64,000 nt of DNA from Paracoccus sediminis (lineage in GTDB: Bacteria; Pseudomonadota; Alphaproteobacteria; Rhodobacterales; Rhodobacteraceae): positions 186,001 through 250,000 of the forward strand of contig NZ_FZNM01000003.1 in the NCBI RefSeq assembly GCF_900188295.1, read 5' to 3'. Positions 19,971-29,878 of the stretch are shown piece by piece. Within the stretch, counting starts at the first letter, position 1; every line of letters begins with the position of its first letter. The notes beneath the pieces are model-generated. The model ran no database searches. It was not told the DNA's origin and saw only the letters and a program-made list of their open reading frames with translations. Made by a program: the position numbers and the translations under genes.

Positions 19971-20260
19971 ACCTCATGACCCTGCGACCCCTGCTTCTTG
20001 GACTGACCGCCATCGCGGCCCTTGCCGCCTGCGAGCCGATGCCCGTCGAACCCCTGCCGGTGGAACCGCCGGACGATTGCCGGGCCTCGGCCTATCAAGG
20101 GCTGGTGGGCCAGCCGATCACCGTCCTGACGGCGATGACCTTTCCCATCGGCACCCGCCAGATCGGCCCGGACGATGCGGTCACATCGGATTACCGGCCC
20201 GACCGGCTGAACATCGAATACGGCCGCACCGCCCGGATCGAGAAGGTCAGCTGCTATTGA
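19967..20260 (+). CDS. Small lipoprotein, peptidase inhibitor I78 family
   Basis: The 97-residue product has a lipoprotein signal ending LAAC (Cys22) and a short domain with CRASAYQGLVGQPITVL and DYRPDRLNIEYGRTARIEKVSCY. YQGLVGQ and RPDRLNIEY are the two most characteristic I78 motifs, so this copy is closer to the family than its upstream partner. The expected role is inhibition of serine proteases at the cell surface or periplasm; target unknown. A strong intrinsic terminator follows eight bases after the stop. Confidence 0.85.
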   Translation: MNLMTLRPLLLGLTAIAALAACEPMPVEPLPVEPPDDCRASAYQGLVGQPITVLTAMTFPIGTRQIGPDDAVTSDYRPDRLNIEYGRTARIEKVSCY

Positions 20261-20267
20261 CCCGACA

Positions 20268-20289
20268 GGGCGGCGGACGCCGCCCTTTT
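20268..20289 (+). terminator. Intrinsic terminator after the I78 pair
   Basis: A GGGCGGC / GCCGCCC perfect 7-bp stem with a four-base loop is followed directly by TTTT. It sits eight bases after the stop of the second lipoprotein gene and before DUF2794. Confidence 0.8.
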
Positions 20290-20329
20290 CCGCATTGATT
20301 TGCCGGCGGCGGACTGTCACCATCCCGCC

Positions 20330-20665
20330 ATGATAAATGCCAGCCCGCCGTTTGGGGCCGACCCCGATCGCGTCGTCTTCGACCGGACCGAACTGTCGCT
20401 GATCCTGGCCGTTTATGGCCGCTTCGTCGCGGCAGGCGAATGGCGCGACTATGCCATGTCCTTTCTGCGCGATGCGGCGGTCTTCAGCGTCTTTCGCCGG
20501 GCGACCGAACATCCCCTGTACCGGATCGAAAAGCGGCCCCGCCTGCGCGCGGCCCAAGGCGCATATGCGGTGATCGGCCTGGACGGACGGATCCTGAAGC
20601 GCGGTCACGACCTGGCCCAGGTGCTGCGGGTGCTGGACAAGCCCCTGATCCGGCCCGTGGACTAG
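20330..20665 (+). CDS. DUF2794 family protein
   Basis: A 111-residue soluble protein of an alphaproteobacterial family without known function. Typical segments are VVFDRTELSLILAVYGRFVAAGEWRDYA (in two blocks: FDRTELSLILAVYGR and GEWRDYAM), FLRDAAVFSVFRRATEHPLYRIEK and GAYAVIGLDGRILKRGHDL. The ATG at 20330 gives the usual family length. Its TAG stop and the TAG of the convergent hrpB share the CTAG at 20662-20665. Confidence 0.9.
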   Translation: MINASPPFGADPDRVVFDRTELSLILAVYGRFVAAGEWRDYAMSFLRDAAVFSVFRRATEHPLYRIEKRPRLRAAQGAYAVIGLDGRILKRGHDLAQVLRVLDKPLIRPVD

Positions 20666-23124
20666 GTGCCGCGCGGCTTGGCCCGCGTGGTGGGATTTGC
20701 CTGGCGCGGGTCTTCCGGCCAAGGGTGGCGAGGATAGCGCCCGCGCATGTCCTTGCGCACCTCGGCATAGCTCGAAGCCCAGAACCCCGGCAGGTCCGTC
20801 GTGACCTGGACAGGCTTGCCCCCCGGCGATAGCAGGCTGATCCGCAAGGGCCGCCCGGCCACGGCGGGATGGCGCGTCACGCCGAACAGTTCCTGCAAGC
20901 GCACCTCGATGGACGGCTGTTCGTGGTCGTAATCGATGGGCACCCTGCGCCCCAGGGGCGTCACGAAATGCGCGGGCGCCTCGCGGTCCAACCGCTGCTG
21001 CCCGTCCCAGCCGATCCGCGTCTTCAGCGGCTCGGTCAGATCCAGCGCGCGCAGATCGGCCAGGGTCCGGGCACGCCCCAGCCAGGGCAGCAGCCAGTCC
21101 GTATCCGCCAGCAGGGCCGCATCGTCCACCGCCCCCAGATCCGGCAGCAGCGCGATCCGCGCCCGCAGCCGGGCGGCACCCGGAGTCCAGGGCAGCCCGT
21201 CCAGCCGCAAACCCTCCAGCGCGGCCCGCGCCACCGCGTCGGGCGGCACGTCGGGCCAGGCGCGATCCGACAAAACCAACGCCGCCAGCCGTTCCTGCAC
21301 GCGGGCCAGCACCCGCCCCTCGCGCCGGGACCAGTCGCAGACCTCGACCGTCTCGATCCGGCCGCCATGCAGGCCGCGCAGATCGGCCTCGCTCAACCGC
21401 GCGGCCATGCGGATGCGCGCCTCGCCCACGCCTCCGTCCAGATCGGCGGCCACGATCAGACGCTGTCCGGCCAGCGGGTCGCCCGCATCCATTACGGCCC
21501 CCTTGCCGCCCGACAGGACGTATCGCGGATCGTCACCCTTGCGCCGCAACCCGATCCGGTCGGGATAGGCCAGCGACACGACGCCGCCCGGTTCTTCTTC
21601 ACGCAAATATCCTCGGGGGGGATCGGGGGGGCAGACAGCCCCCCCGCCATCGCGGGACGCAACAAGCCGCCGCAGCCGGGACGCCTCGCCCTGGATCTGC
21701 TGGACCACCACCCGGTTCACCTCGTGCGGATGCCGGGCCGCAAATCCCCTGGGATCGCGCAACGCCGCCAGCCGCAACGCCAGATCGACCGGCGCGCCGC
21801 GCAGGGGATCGCGGTTCGACAGCAGCGCGGCGATGTCCGCCGCATCCGGCCCGGCTCGCATCAGCATATGGGCCAGACGCGGATGCAGGGGCAGCCGGGC
21901 CAGGGCGCGGCCATGATCGGTGATCGCCCCCGACGCGTCCAATGCCTCCAGCGCGCGCAGCAGGGCGCGCGCCTCGGCCAGCGGCGCTTCGGGCGGGGGG
22001 GACAGAAAGGCCAGATCGCCCGGAGCCGCGCCCCACGCCGCCAATTCCAGCGCCAGACCCGCCAGATCCGCCACGACGATTTCCGGAGGAGCGAAGGCGG
22101 GCAGCGCGCCTTCCTCGGCCTTGGCCCACATGCGATAACAGATGCCCGGCGCCACGCGGCCGGCGCGTCCACGGCGCTGATCGGCCTCGGCCCGGCTGAC
22201 GCGTTCCGTCACAAGCCGCGGCATTCCCGACCCCGGATCGAACCGCGCCCGGCGCGCCCGGCCCGCATCCACGACCACCCGCACCGCGGGAATCGTCAAA
22301 GACGTCTCGGCGATCGCCGTCGCCAGCACGATCCGCCGCCGTTCGCCCGGTGGCGCCAGTGCCGCCCGCTGCGCCTTGGCGTCCAGCGCGCCATACAGCG
22401 GCAGCACCTCGCAGGCATCGCCAAGCCGGGCCATCACCCGCCGGATCTCGCCCTCGCCCGGCAGAAAAGCCAGAACCGTGCCGCCGGTGTCGCGCGTCTC
22501 GGCCTCGGCCTGGGCGATCAGGCGCGCGGCCTCGTCGACCAGGCGCCCGCCTGCGGGCAGGGGCCGGGGCAGCCAGCGGGTCTCGACCGGAAAGGCGCGG
22601 CCTTCGGACCGGATCACGGGCGCGTCGTCCAGCAGGGCCGCCACGGGTTCGGCGTCAAGCGTCGCCGACATCACCACGACCGCTAGATCCTCGCGCAACG
22701 CGCCGCGCGCCTCCCATACCAAGGCCAGGCCCAGATCCGCATTCAAACTGCGTTCGTGGAATTCGTCGAAGATCACGCAGCCGATGCCGTCAAGGCCGGG
22801 GTCGGACTGGATCATCCGCGTCAGGATCCCTTCGGTCACGACCTCGATCCGGCTGCCCGGCACGCTTTCGCCGCGCATCCGGTATCCGATGCGCGCGCCC
22901 ACCCTTTCGCCCAATTGCTCGGCCAGGCGTTCGGCTGCGGCGCGGGCGGCCAGCCGGCGCGGCTCCAGCATGACGATTCTGCCCGCCACCCGGTCCAGCA
23001 ACGCCAGCGGCACCCGCGTGGTCTTGCCCGCACCCGGCGGGGCGACCAGCACGGCGCAGCCCCGCGCGGCCAGCGCCTCGCACAGCGCGGGCAGAACATC
23101 GTCGATAGGCAACCGATCCAGCAT
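20662..23124 (-). CDS. hrpB: ATP-dependent helicase HrpB
   Basis: HrpB is a DEAH-box helicase of uncertain cellular role. The 820-residue product has Walker A PPGAGKTT at residues 29-36, the DEFH box at 120-123, the SAT motif VVMSATLD, the helicase C motifs RRIVLATAIAETSLTIPAV and RRGRAGRVAPGICYR, and the C-terminal HrpB domain (GRRVPIDYDHEQPSIEVRLQELFG). Residues about 493-512 are unlike any part of the family: they are encoded by a copy of the dispersed intergenic repeat, read in frame. The ATG at 23124 is preferred over 23142 because LDRLPIDDVLPAL is the normal N terminus. Confidence 0.95.
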   Translation of the reverse strand: MLDRLPIDDVLPALCEALAARGCAVLVAPPGAGKTTRVPLALLDRVAGRIVMLEPRRLAARAAAERLAEQLGERVGARIGYRMRGESVPGSRIEVVTEGILTRMIQSDPGLDGIGCVIFDEFHERSLNADLGLALVWEARGALREDLAVVVMSATLDAEPVAALLDDAPVIRSEGRAFPVETRWLPRPLPAGGRLVDEAARLIAQAEAETRDTGGTVLAFLPGEGEIRRVMARLGDACEVLPLYGALDAKAQRAALAPPGERRRIVLATAIAETSLTIPAVRVVVDAGRARRARFDPGSGMPRLVTERVSRAEADQRRGRAGRVAPGICYRMWAKAEEGALPAFAPPEIVVADLAGLALELAAWGAAPGDLAFLSPPPEAPLAEARALLRALEALDASGAITDHGRALARLPLHPRLAHMLMRAGPDAADIAALLSNRDPLRGAPVDLALRLAALRDPRGFAARHPHEVNRVVVQQIQGEASRLRRLVASRDGGGAVCPPDPPRGYLREEEPGGVVSLAYPDRIGLRRKGDDPRYVLSGGKGAVMDAGDPLAGQRLIVAADLDGGVGEARIRMAARLSEADLRGLHGGRIETVEVCDWSRREGRVLARVQERLAALVLSDRAWPDVPPDAVARAALEGLRLDGLPWTPGAARLRARIALLPDLGAVDDAALLADTDWLLPWLGRARTLADLRALDLTEPLKTRIGWDGQQRLDREAPAHFVTPLGRRVPIDYDHEQPSIEVRLQELFGVTRHPAVAGRPLRISLLSPGGKPVQVTTDLPGFWASSYAEVRKDMRGRYPRHPWPEDPRQANPTTRAKPRGT
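21591..21648 (-). repeat. Dispersed repeat copy D, inside hrpB
   Basis: Read on the minus strand this stretch is a G7/C7 hairpin, a run of C, then GAGGATATTTGCGTGAAGAAGA. The core GATATTTGCGTGAAGAAG matches the intergenic copies at 43541, 50811 and 56909. Here it lies within the hrpB reading frame and contributes about 20 residues (from Gly493 to Pro512, including PPDPPRGYLREEEP) without stop codon or frameshift. It falls in a linker between conserved HrpB blocks. Confidence 0.8.
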
Positions 23125-23236
23125 CCCTGCGTTATGTCGCAACGGCGGGCCAAGCGGAACCCCGGCCCGCCGCCCTATTCAAACCCGGCGCCACGACCTA
23201 TCTTCCGGCAAAGACATACAGAAACAGGCAGGCGGC

Positions 23237-24604
23237 ATGGGCATCGGCAGCATCTTGATGGCAGGCATCGGTCTGGGCGATCCGATGATCCGGCTGGGCG
23301 TCACGGGGCTGTCGCGGGCGGGCAAGACGGTGTTCATCACCTCGCTGGTGGCAAACCTGATGGACCGGGGGCGGATGCATGCCCTGCGCGCTGCGGCCGA
23401 CGGCAGCCTCAAGGCCGCATGGCTGCAACCGCAGCCCGACGACACCGTGCCGCGCTTCGATTTCGAACGCCATCTGGCCGCCCTGACCGGCCCGGATCCG
23501 CATTGGCCCGACGGCACCCGCCATGTCAGCCAGTTGCGCCTGTCGCTGCGTCTGGACGGCCGGGGCCTGTTCGGGGGCCTGACGGGCCCGCGCACCCTGC
23601 ATCTGGATATCGTCGATTATCCGGGCGAATGGCTGCTGGACCTGCGGTTGATGGAACGGAGTTTCGCCGAATGGTCGGCCGAGGTGTTGGACCGCATGGA
23701 CGGGCGCCCCGGCGCGGCGGACTATGCCGCCGCTCTGGCAGGTTTGGACGGCGACCGTTTCGATGAACCGACCGCCCAGCGTCTTGCCGAAACCTACACC
23801 GCCCATCTGCACGCCGCGCGCGAGGCCGGCTGGTCCGACTGCACCCCCGGCCGCTTCCTGATCCCCGGAGAGATGGAGGGATCCCCCGCCCTGACCTTTG
23901 CCCCCCTGCCCGCGTCCTTCGCCGAAGGGCGGCTGCACAAGGAATTCCGCCGCCGCTTCGACGCCTACAAGTCGCGGGTGGTCAAGCCGTTCTTCCGGGA
24001 TCACTTCGCCCGCATCGACCGGCAGGTGGTGCTGGTCGATGTGCTGGGCGCCATCCATCAAGGCCCGCGCGCGGTCGAGGACATGCGCCGGGCCATGGCC
24101 GACATCCTGACCGCCTTCCGCCCCGGCCGCGCGGGCTGGCTGGCGCAATTGCTGGGCACGCGGCGGGTCGAACGCATCCTGTTCGCCGCCACCAAGGCCG
24201 ACCACCTGCACCATGTCCAGCACAACCGCCTGACCGCGATCCTGTCGGCCATGCTGCGCGAGGCCCGCGACCGCGCCGATTTCAGCGGCGCCCGGACCGA
24301 GGCCATGTCCATCGCAGCCCTGCGCGCCACGACCGAGGACGTGATCCGCCAGGACGGCGCCGAACTGCCCGCCGTGCGCGGGCGCCTGTTGGACGGGCGG
24401 CAGGCGGCCTTTTATCCGGGCGAACTGCCCGCCGATCCTGCCGCGCTGCTGCATCCGGCGCGCGACGGCGCGCCCGACTGGCTGGACGGCGATTACGCCA
24501 TCATGAACTTCGCCCCCGCCCCCATGACCGCCCGTCCCGGCGATGGCCCGCCCCATATCCGGCTGGACCGCGCCGCCGAATTCCTGATCGGAGACCGGCT
24601 GTGA
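23237..24604 (+). CDS. ycjX: YcjX-family P-loop NTPase
   Basis: The 455-residue cytoplasmic protein carries a P-loop GLSRAGKT at residues 24-31 in the setting IRLGVTGLSRAGKTVFITSL, then LHLDIVDYPGEWLLDL (the switch region), the conserved FLIPGEMEGSPALTF and VVLVDVLGAIHQGP, and VERILFAATKADHLHH. These define YcjX, a stress-linked GTPase-like family often next to YcjF; the E. coli pair is induced by heat or phage-shock conditions. The reaction is not established. The stop overlaps the GTG of the next gene, so both are translated together. Confidence 0.93.
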   Translation: MGIGSILMAGIGLGDPMIRLGVTGLSRAGKTVFITSLVANLMDRGRMHALRAAADGSLKAAWLQPQPDDTVPRFDFERHLAALTGPDPHWPDGTRHVSQLRLSLRLDGRGLFGGLTGPRTLHLDIVDYPGEWLLDLRLMERSFAEWSAEVLDRMDGRPGAADYAAALAGLDGDRFDEPTAQRLAETYTAHLHAAREAGWSDCTPGRFLIPGEMEGSPALTFAPLPASFAEGRLHKEFRRRFDAYKSRVVKPFFRDHFARIDRQVVLVDVLGAIHQGPRAVEDMRRAMADILTAFRPGRAGWLAQLLGTRRVERILFAATKADHLHHVQHNRLTAILSAMLREARDRADFSGARTEAMSIAALRATTEDVIRQDGAELPAVRGRLLDGRQAAFYPGELPADPAALLHPARDGAPDWLDGDYAIMNFAPAPMTARPGDGPPHIRLDRAAEFLIGDRL

Positions 24605-25662
24605 CCGACACCCCCCCCCGGCGCGGCCCCGTGCTGATCGAACTCGACGCGCCCGCCGCGGCCGAGCCTCGTCTCGCCCCCGCGACCGAGGCGCGGGACG
24701 ACACCCTGAACCCCGCCGACGCCCCGCCCATCGACGCAGCAGACCCCATTCTGCCGCGTCCCCGCACTATGGAGATGGTGACGCGTCTGGTGGGCCGCCC
24801 GCCGTCGCGCCTGACGCGGTTCTTCCTCAATTCCGGCGTGGCGCTGTTCACGTTCCTGCTGTCCATCGCCGCGCTGAATTTCATCGACAACCTGCTGACC
24901 CGCTATCCGGTCCTGGGCTGGATCGGGATCGCGCTGTTCGCGCTGTTCACGCTGGCGGCGCTTGGGATGGCTTGGCGCGAATACCGGGCCTGGGCGCGGT
25001 TCGCGCGCATTGACGCCATCCAGCGGCAGGCGGGCGCGGCCCTTGCCGACGACAGCATGGACCGTGCGCGCACCGTGACCGACGACCTGCTGGCGCTGTA
25101 TCGCGACCGTCCCGAAATGGAATGGCGCCGAAAGCGGCTGGCGGACAACCGCGGCGACGCCTTTGACGCGCGCACCCTGCTGACCATGGCGGAAACCGAA
25201 CTGCTGGCCCAGCTGGACCAGGACGCCCGCCGGGAAATCGAGGCCGCCGCCCGCACCGTCGCCGCCGCCACCGCGCTGATTCCGCTGGCGCTTGCCGATG
25301 TCGCCGCGGCCCTGGCCGCCAATCTGCGGATGATCCGCCGCATGGCCGAGATCTATGGCGGCCGCGCGGGCGCTGTTGGCGGCTGGCGGCTGGCGCGCAC
25401 GGTCATCACCCATCTGGTCGCGACCGGCGCAGTTGCGGCGGGCGACGACCTGATCCACACCGTCGCGGGCGGCGGCGTGCTGGCCAAGGTTTCCCGTCGC
25501 TTTGGTGAGGGCGTGGTGAACGGCGCGCTGACCGCCCGTGTCGGCATCGCCGCGATGGAGGTCTGCCGCCCCCTGCCCTTTCTGGCCCAGCCCCGCCCCA
25601 AGGTCGGCAATCTGCTGACACGGGGGCTTCGCGGGTTGTTCGGGTCCGATGATCGCGGCTAG
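24601..25662 (+). CDS. ycjF: YcjF/TIGR01620-type membrane protein (DUF697)
   Basis: The 353-residue protein has a polar N terminus (about 1-70), two transmembrane segments (about 78-95 and 106-124), a helical linker and a C-terminal Gly/Ala-rich DUF697 domain (IPLALADVAAALAANLRMIRRMAEIYGGRAG, ARVGIAAMEVCRPLPF). It starts with GTG at 24601, overlapping the ycjX TGA (GTGA). YcjX and YcjF are a conserved pair and presumably act as a membrane-tethered NTPase unit. Confidence 0.9.
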   Translation: MTDTPPRRGPVLIELDAPAAAEPRLAPATEARDDTLNPADAPPIDAADPILPRPRTMEMVTRLVGRPPSRLTRFFLNSGVALFTFLLSIAALNFIDNLLTRYPVLGWIGIALFALFTLAALGMAWREYRAWARFARIDAIQRQAGAALADDSMDRARTVTDDLLALYRDRPEMEWRRKRLADNRGDAFDARTLLTMAETELLAQLDQDARREIEAAARTVAAATALIPLALADVAAALAANLRMIRRMAEIYGGRAGAVGGWRLARTVITHLVATGAVAAGDDLIHTVAGGGVLAKVSRRFGEGVVNGALTARVGIAAMEVCRPLPFLAQPRPKVGNLLTRGLRGLFGSDDRG

Positions 25663-25688
25663 AACAGCCGCGTGACAAGGGGCGGGGC

Positions 25689-26525
25689 ATGGCGTTCTTT
25701 CTGGGAATCGACGGCGGCGGCACGGGATGCCGCGCGGCGCTGGCGGATGCGGACGGCCGGATCATCGGCCTGGGCCGGGGCGGCCCCGCCAACATCAACA
25801 CCGATGCCGAGGCGGCGGCGGTCAGCATCCTGGACGCCACGGCGCAGGCCCTGGACGGCAGCGGCGCCGATCCCCGCGACCTGATCGCCACCCTGGGCCT
25901 TGCCGGGGGCACGATGTCGGCGGCTGCGGACCGTCTGGCGCTGCTTTTGCCCTTTGCCCGGATGCAGATCGTCAACGACGCCGTGACCGCCGCGCGCGGA
26001 GCCTTGGGGACGGATGACGGCATCCTTGCGGCGATCGGCACCGGATCGGTGTTCGCGGTGCAGCGCGGCGGCGTCTTGCGCCAGCTCGGCGGGCGCGGCT
26101 TTCTGATGGGGGACGAGGGATCGGGCGCAGTGATGGGCCGGGCGTTGTTGTCGCTGGCGATGCGGGCCAGGGACGGGTTCGCATGTCTGACGCCGCTGCT
26201 GGAACGGGTGCTGGACGATCATGGCGGAATTGAGGGGATCATCGGTTTCGGCAACACCGCCCGCCCGGCTGAATTCGCGATGATGGCACAGCATATCGTC
26301 GGGTCCGACGATCCCGCGGCACGGCTGGTCTTTGATGCCGCCGTGGCCGAGGTGCGCCATATCCTGACCGTCCTGCAAGCCGATGCTCCGCTGCCCGTGG
26401 TCTTTGTGGGCGGGCTTGGCCCGGCCTATGCGGCGCGGTTGACGGACTGGCCCCAGCGTCCCGCGCTTGGATCGGGCGTGGACGGCGCACTGCTGATGGC
26501 GCGGCAGATGGCGGGGGCGGCATGA
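25689..26525 (+). CDS. BadF/BadG/BcrA/BcrD-type ATPase, probable amino-sugar kinase
   Basis: The 278-residue ASKHA-fold protein has the phosphate-1 motif FLGIDGGGTGCRAAL near residues 4-18, QIVNDAVTAARGAL (the acidic catalytic region), IGTGSVFAVQRGG and GGRGFLMGDEGSGAVMGR (phosphate-2/adenosine regions). Such proteins include N-acetylglucosamine and glucosamine kinases. Placement directly before nagA, with a four-base ATGA overlap, supports GlcNAc (or GlcN) as substrate; the product GlcNAc-6-phosphate would feed the deacetylase. It is somewhat shorter than the 290-300 residues usual for the group. Confidence 0.88.
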   Translation: MAFFLGIDGGGTGCRAALADADGRIIGLGRGGPANINTDAEAAAVSILDATAQALDGSGADPRDLIATLGLAGGTMSAAADRLALLLPFARMQIVNDAVTAARGALGTDDGILAAIGTGSVFAVQRGGVLRQLGGRGFLMGDEGSGAVMGRALLSLAMRARDGFACLTPLLERVLDDHGGIEGIIGFGNTARPAEFAMMAQHIVGSDDPAARLVFDAAVAEVRHILTVLQADAPLPVVFVGGLGPAYAARLTDWPQRPALGSGVDGALLMARQMAGAA

Positions 26526-27646
26526 CGGTCCTTGCCCCGGTGCGGATCTTCGACGGCCGGCGGTTCCTGACGGGTCATGCCGTGGTGATCGAGGGCGACC
26601 GCATCGCGGCGGTTCTGCCCGTGGCCAAGGCTGGTCCCGGCCTGCGGCTGGACGGGACGCTCGCCCCCGCTTTCCTGGATTTGCAGGTGAATGGCGGCGG
26701 CGGGCTGATGGTGGGCGGCGACACGGACATGGCCGCGTTGCGCCATATTTGCGCCACGCATCAGCGGCTTGGCTGCGCGGGGGTGCTGCCGACCCTTATC
26801 ACCGACACGCCCGACGCCACGGCGGCGATCATTGCCGCAGGCATCCGGGCGGTGGGCACGCCGGGCTTTCTGGGCTTGCATCTGGAAGGCCCGCATCTGG
26901 ACCCCCGCCGCCCTGGCGCCCACGATCCGGCCCTGATCCGGCCCATGAATGCGGACGACCTCTCGCGGCTGTGCGATGCCGCCCGCGCCCTGCCGGTGCT
27001 GATGGTGACGCTGGCCCCCGAATCCGCGACCCCCGACCAGATCGCCGCGCTGTCCCGCGCGGGCGCCATCGTCAGCCTGGGTCACTCCGATTGCGACTAT
27101 GATACGGCCCGTGCGGCCTTTGCCGCAGGTGCCCGCTGCGCCACCCATCTGTTCAACGCCATGAGCCAGATGGGCCACCGCGCCCCCGGCCTGGTCGGCG
27201 CGGTTCTTGCCGGGAATGCCCAGGCCGGGCTGATCGCGGATGCCGTTCATGTCCACCCGGCGGCGATGCGCGCGGCCCTGTCGGCGCGGCCCGAAGGAAT
27301 TTTCCTGGTCACGGACTGCATGGGCTTCGCAGGCACCGACCTGACCGAGATGACCTTGCAAGGCAGCCAGATCCTCCGCCGCGACGGGCGGCTGACCTTG
27401 GCCGACGGCACCCTGGCCGGGGCGGACCTGCGCATGGACCGCGCCATCCGGGTTCTGGTGGATCAAGCCGGGATCGCCCCCGAACAGGCGCTGGCCATGG
27501 CCACATGGGAACCGGCGCGCGCCGTAGGTCTGTCCGATGAATACGGCGCGCTGCGGGCAGGCCGGCGCGCCGATCTGGTGCTTCTGGACGATAATCTGGC
27601 CCTGCAATCCGTGTGGATCGCAGGCCGGCCGGTCATTCCGGGATGA
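26522..27646 (+). CDS. nagA: N-acetylglucosamine-6-phosphate deacetylase
   Basis: NagA hydrolyses GlcNAc-6-phosphate to glucosamine-6-phosphate and acetate, the entry to amino-sugar catabolism or peptidoglycan recycling. The 374-residue amidohydrolase has [13 protein letters not shown], the metal-binding [12 protein letters not shown] (Glu122), [34 protein letters not shown] and the catalytic Asp in [11 protein letters not shown] Cys-free, single-metal site of the E. coli type is suggested. It follows the sugar kinase by overlap, and its 3' end overlaps ilvD (convergent) by 14 bases. Confidence 0.96.
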   Translation: MTVLAPVRIFDGRRFLTGHAVVIEGDRIAAVLPVAKAGPGLRLDGTLAPAFLDLQVNGGGGLMVGGDTDMAALRHICATHQRLGCAGVLPTLITDTPDATAAIIAAGIRAVGTPGFLGLHLEGPHLDPRRPGAHDPALIRPMNADDLSRLCDAARALPVLMVTLAPESATPDQIAALSRAGAIVSLGHSDCDYDTARAAFAAGARCATHLFNAMSQMGHRAPGLVGAVLAGNAQAGLIADAVHVHPAAMRAALSARPEGIFLVTDCMGFAGTDLTEMTLQGSQILRRDGRLTLADGTLAGADLRMDRAIRVLVDQAGIAPEQALAMATWEPARAVGLSDEYGALRAGRRADLVLLDDNLALQSVWIAGRPVIPG

Positions 27647-29471
27647 CGCGCACTGCGCCGCGCGACGCACTGGTGGTCAGCGCGGCATAGGCCCGCAGCG
27701 CGGTCGTGATCTTGCGCTGGCGCGGCTTGGCGGGTTTCCAGCCAAGCGCCTCGCGCTGCGCACGCCGCGCTGCCAGCGTCGCGTCGTCCACGTCCAGGTG
27801 GATCACCCGGTTCGGAATGTCGATGCGGATCGTGTCGCCCTGTTCCACCAGGCCGATGGTGCCGCCCTCGGCCGCCTCGGGCGAGACATGGCCGATCGAC
27901 AGCCCCGACGATCCGCCCGAAAACCGGCCATCGGTCACAAGCGCGCAGGCCTTGCCCAGGCCCTTGGATTTCAGATAGCTGGTCGGATACAGCATTTCCT
28001 GCATCCCCGGCCCGCCGCGCGGCCCTTCGTACCGGATCAGCACGATTTCCCCCGGCTTGACCTTGCCGGTCAGGATCGCGGACACGGAATCGTCCTGGCT
28101 TTCAAAGATATGCGCGGTGCCGGTAAAGGTCAGGATGGATTCGTCCACGCCCGCCGTCTTCACGATGCAGCCGTCCTCGGCCAGGTTGCCATACAGCACC
28201 GCCAGACCGCCATCCTGCGAAAACGCGTGTTCCGCCGTGCGGATCACCCCGCCCGCGCGGTCCGTGTCCACATCGTCATAGCGGCGGTCCTGAGAGAACG
28301 CCGTCTGCGTGGGCACCCCCCCCGGCGCGGCGCGGTAAAAATCGTGGACCGATGCCGCATCGGTGCGCATCACGTCCCAGCGGTCCAGCGCCTCGGCCAG
28401 CGACCGGGCATGGACGCTGCCCACATTCGTATGCAGCAGCCCGGCCCGGTCCAGCTCGCCCAGGATGCCCATGATGCCGCCCGCGCGATGGACATCCTCC
28501 ATATGCACGTCGGATTTCGCGGGCGCGACCTTGCACAGCACCGGCACGCGGCGCGACAGGCGGTCGATATCGGACATGGTGAAGTCGATGCCGCCCTCGT
28601 GCGCAGCGGCCAGCAGGTGCAGCACCGTGTTGGTCGATCCGCCCATGGCGATGTCCAGCGTCATCGCGTTCTCGAACGCCTCGAAGCTGGCGATGGAGCG
28701 GGGCAGGACGCTGGCGTCGTCCCCTTCATAATACCGCCGGGCCAGATCGACGATCAGGTGGCCCGCCTCGACGAACAGGCGCTTGCGGTCGGCATGGGTC
28801 GCCAGCGTCGAGCCGTTGCCGGGCAGCGCAAGGCCCAGCGCCTCGGTCAGGCAGTTCATGGAATTGGCGGTGAACATGCCCGAACACGACCCGCAGGTCG
28901 GGCAGGCGGATCGTTCGATCACTTCGACATCCGCATCCGACACACTGTCGTCGGCGGCGGCGACCATGGCGTCGACCAGATCCAGCGCCTTGACGCGGCC
29001 GTCCTGCAACACGACCTTGCCGGCCTCCATCGGGCCGCCCGAAACGAACACGACCGGAATGTTCAGCCGCAGCGCGGCCATCAGCATCCCCGGCGTGATC
29101 TTGTCGCAGTTGGAAATGCAGACCATCGCATCGGCGCAATGGGCGTTGACCATGTATTCGACGGAATCCGCGATGATTTCGCGCGATGGCAACGAATACA
29201 GCATCCCGTCATGGCCCATGGCGATGCCGTCGTCGACCGCGATGGTGTTGAATTCCTTGGCGATGCCGCCCGCGGCCTCGACCTCTCGGGCGACCATCTG
29301 GCCCAGATCCTTCAGGTGGACATGGCCCGGCACGAACTGGGTGAAGCTGTTGACGACCGCGATGATCGGCTTGCCGAAATCGCTGTCCTTCACCCCGGTC
29401 GCGCGCCACAGACCGCGCGCGCCCGCCATGTTGCGGCCGTGGGTGGTGGTGCGGGAACGATAGGCGGGCAT
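27633..29471 (-). CDS. ilvD: Dihydroxy-acid dehydratase
   Basis: IlvD dehydrates 2,3-dihydroxy-isovalerate and 2,3-dihydroxy-3-methylvalerate, the third common step of valine/isoleucine synthesis. The 612-residue length matches the 4Fe-4S/2Fe-2S family. Cluster ligands appear in [14 protein letters not shown] and [21 protein letters not shown]; further landmarks are [16 protein letters not shown] and [26 protein letters not shown] lies eight bases from the ATG at 29471, a near-ideal ribosome site that decides the start. It is the only branched-chain biosynthetic gene in the window. Confidence 0.98.
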   Translation of the reverse strand: MPAYRSRTTTHGRNMAGARGLWRATGVKDSDFGKPIIAVVNSFTQFVPGHVHLKDLGQMVAREVEAAGGIAKEFNTIAVDDGIAMGHDGMLYSLPSREIIADSVEYMVNAHCADAMVCISNCDKITPGMLMAALRLNIPVVFVSGGPMEAGKVVLQDGRVKALDLVDAMVAAADDSVSDADVEVIERSACPTCGSCSGMFTANSMNCLTEALGLALPGNGSTLATHADRKRLFVEAGHLIVDLARRYYEGDDASVLPRSIASFEAFENAMTLDIAMGGSTNTVLHLLAAAHEGGIDFTMSDIDRLSRRVPVLCKVAPAKSDVHMEDVHRAGGIMGILGELDRAGLLHTNVGSVHARSLAEALDRWDVMRTDAASVHDFYRAAPGGVPTQTAFSQDRRYDDVDTDRAGGVIRTAEHAFSQDGGLAVLYGNLAEDGCIVKTAGVDESILTFTGTAHIFESQDDSVSAILTGKVKPGEIVLIRYEGPRGGPGMQEMLYPTSYLKSKGLGKACALVTDGRFSGGSSGLSIGHVSPEAAEGGTIGLVEQGDTIRIDIPNRVIHLDVDDATLAARRAQREALGWKPAKPRQRKITTALRAYAALTTSASRGAVRVIPE

Positions 29472-29563
29472 GGCGGAGACTCCTTTGGCTGGGACGGGGT
29501 TTATCACCGACGGGGGCCAAAGGAAATTGCCGAATGCGTGCGCCCTCGGTTCGTTTCCGTTTG

Positions 29564-29878
29564 TCAGGACGCCAGTTTCATCGTGATGATTCCCGCAACG
29601 ATCAGTCCCGCGGCCAGAAGGCGCATTGGGGTGACGACCTCTCCAAACAGCACGATCCCCACGATGAACGCCCCCACCGCGCCGATACCCACCCAGACGG
29701 TATAGGAGGTGCCCAGGGGCAGCGCGCGCATGGCGATGGCCAGCAGCCAGAACGAGGCGATCATGCCGACGACCATGATGCCGGTGGGCCAAAGGCGCGT
29801 GAAGCCTGCGGATTGCTTCATCGCGGTGGCCCAGACGATTTCCAGAAGACCGGCCAGAACAAGATAGAACCAGGCCAT
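29564..29878 (-). CDS. gdx: SMR family guanidinium exporter (Gdx/SugE type)
   Basis: This 104-residue, four-helix inner-membrane antiporter is of the guanidinium-exporting subtype. The Gdx fingerprint is visible: Glu13 and Trp16 in [15 protein letters not shown] just after, and [11 protein letters not shown] with Tyr59 and Trp62. The EmrE-type multidrug pattern differs. The start at 29878 gives [10 protein letters not shown], the normal N terminus. Upstream on the same strand lies a tandem ACGR-loop hairpin element that fits a guanidine-II riboswitch, which independently supports guanidinium as substrate. It follows a broken PNPOx-fold gene by about 90 bases. Confidence 0.93.
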   Translation of the reverse strand: MAWFYLVLAGLLEIVWATAMKQSAGFTRLWPTGIMVVGMIASFWLLAIAMRALPLGTSYTVWVGIGAVGAFIVGIVLFGEVVTPMRLLAAGLIVAGIITMKLAS

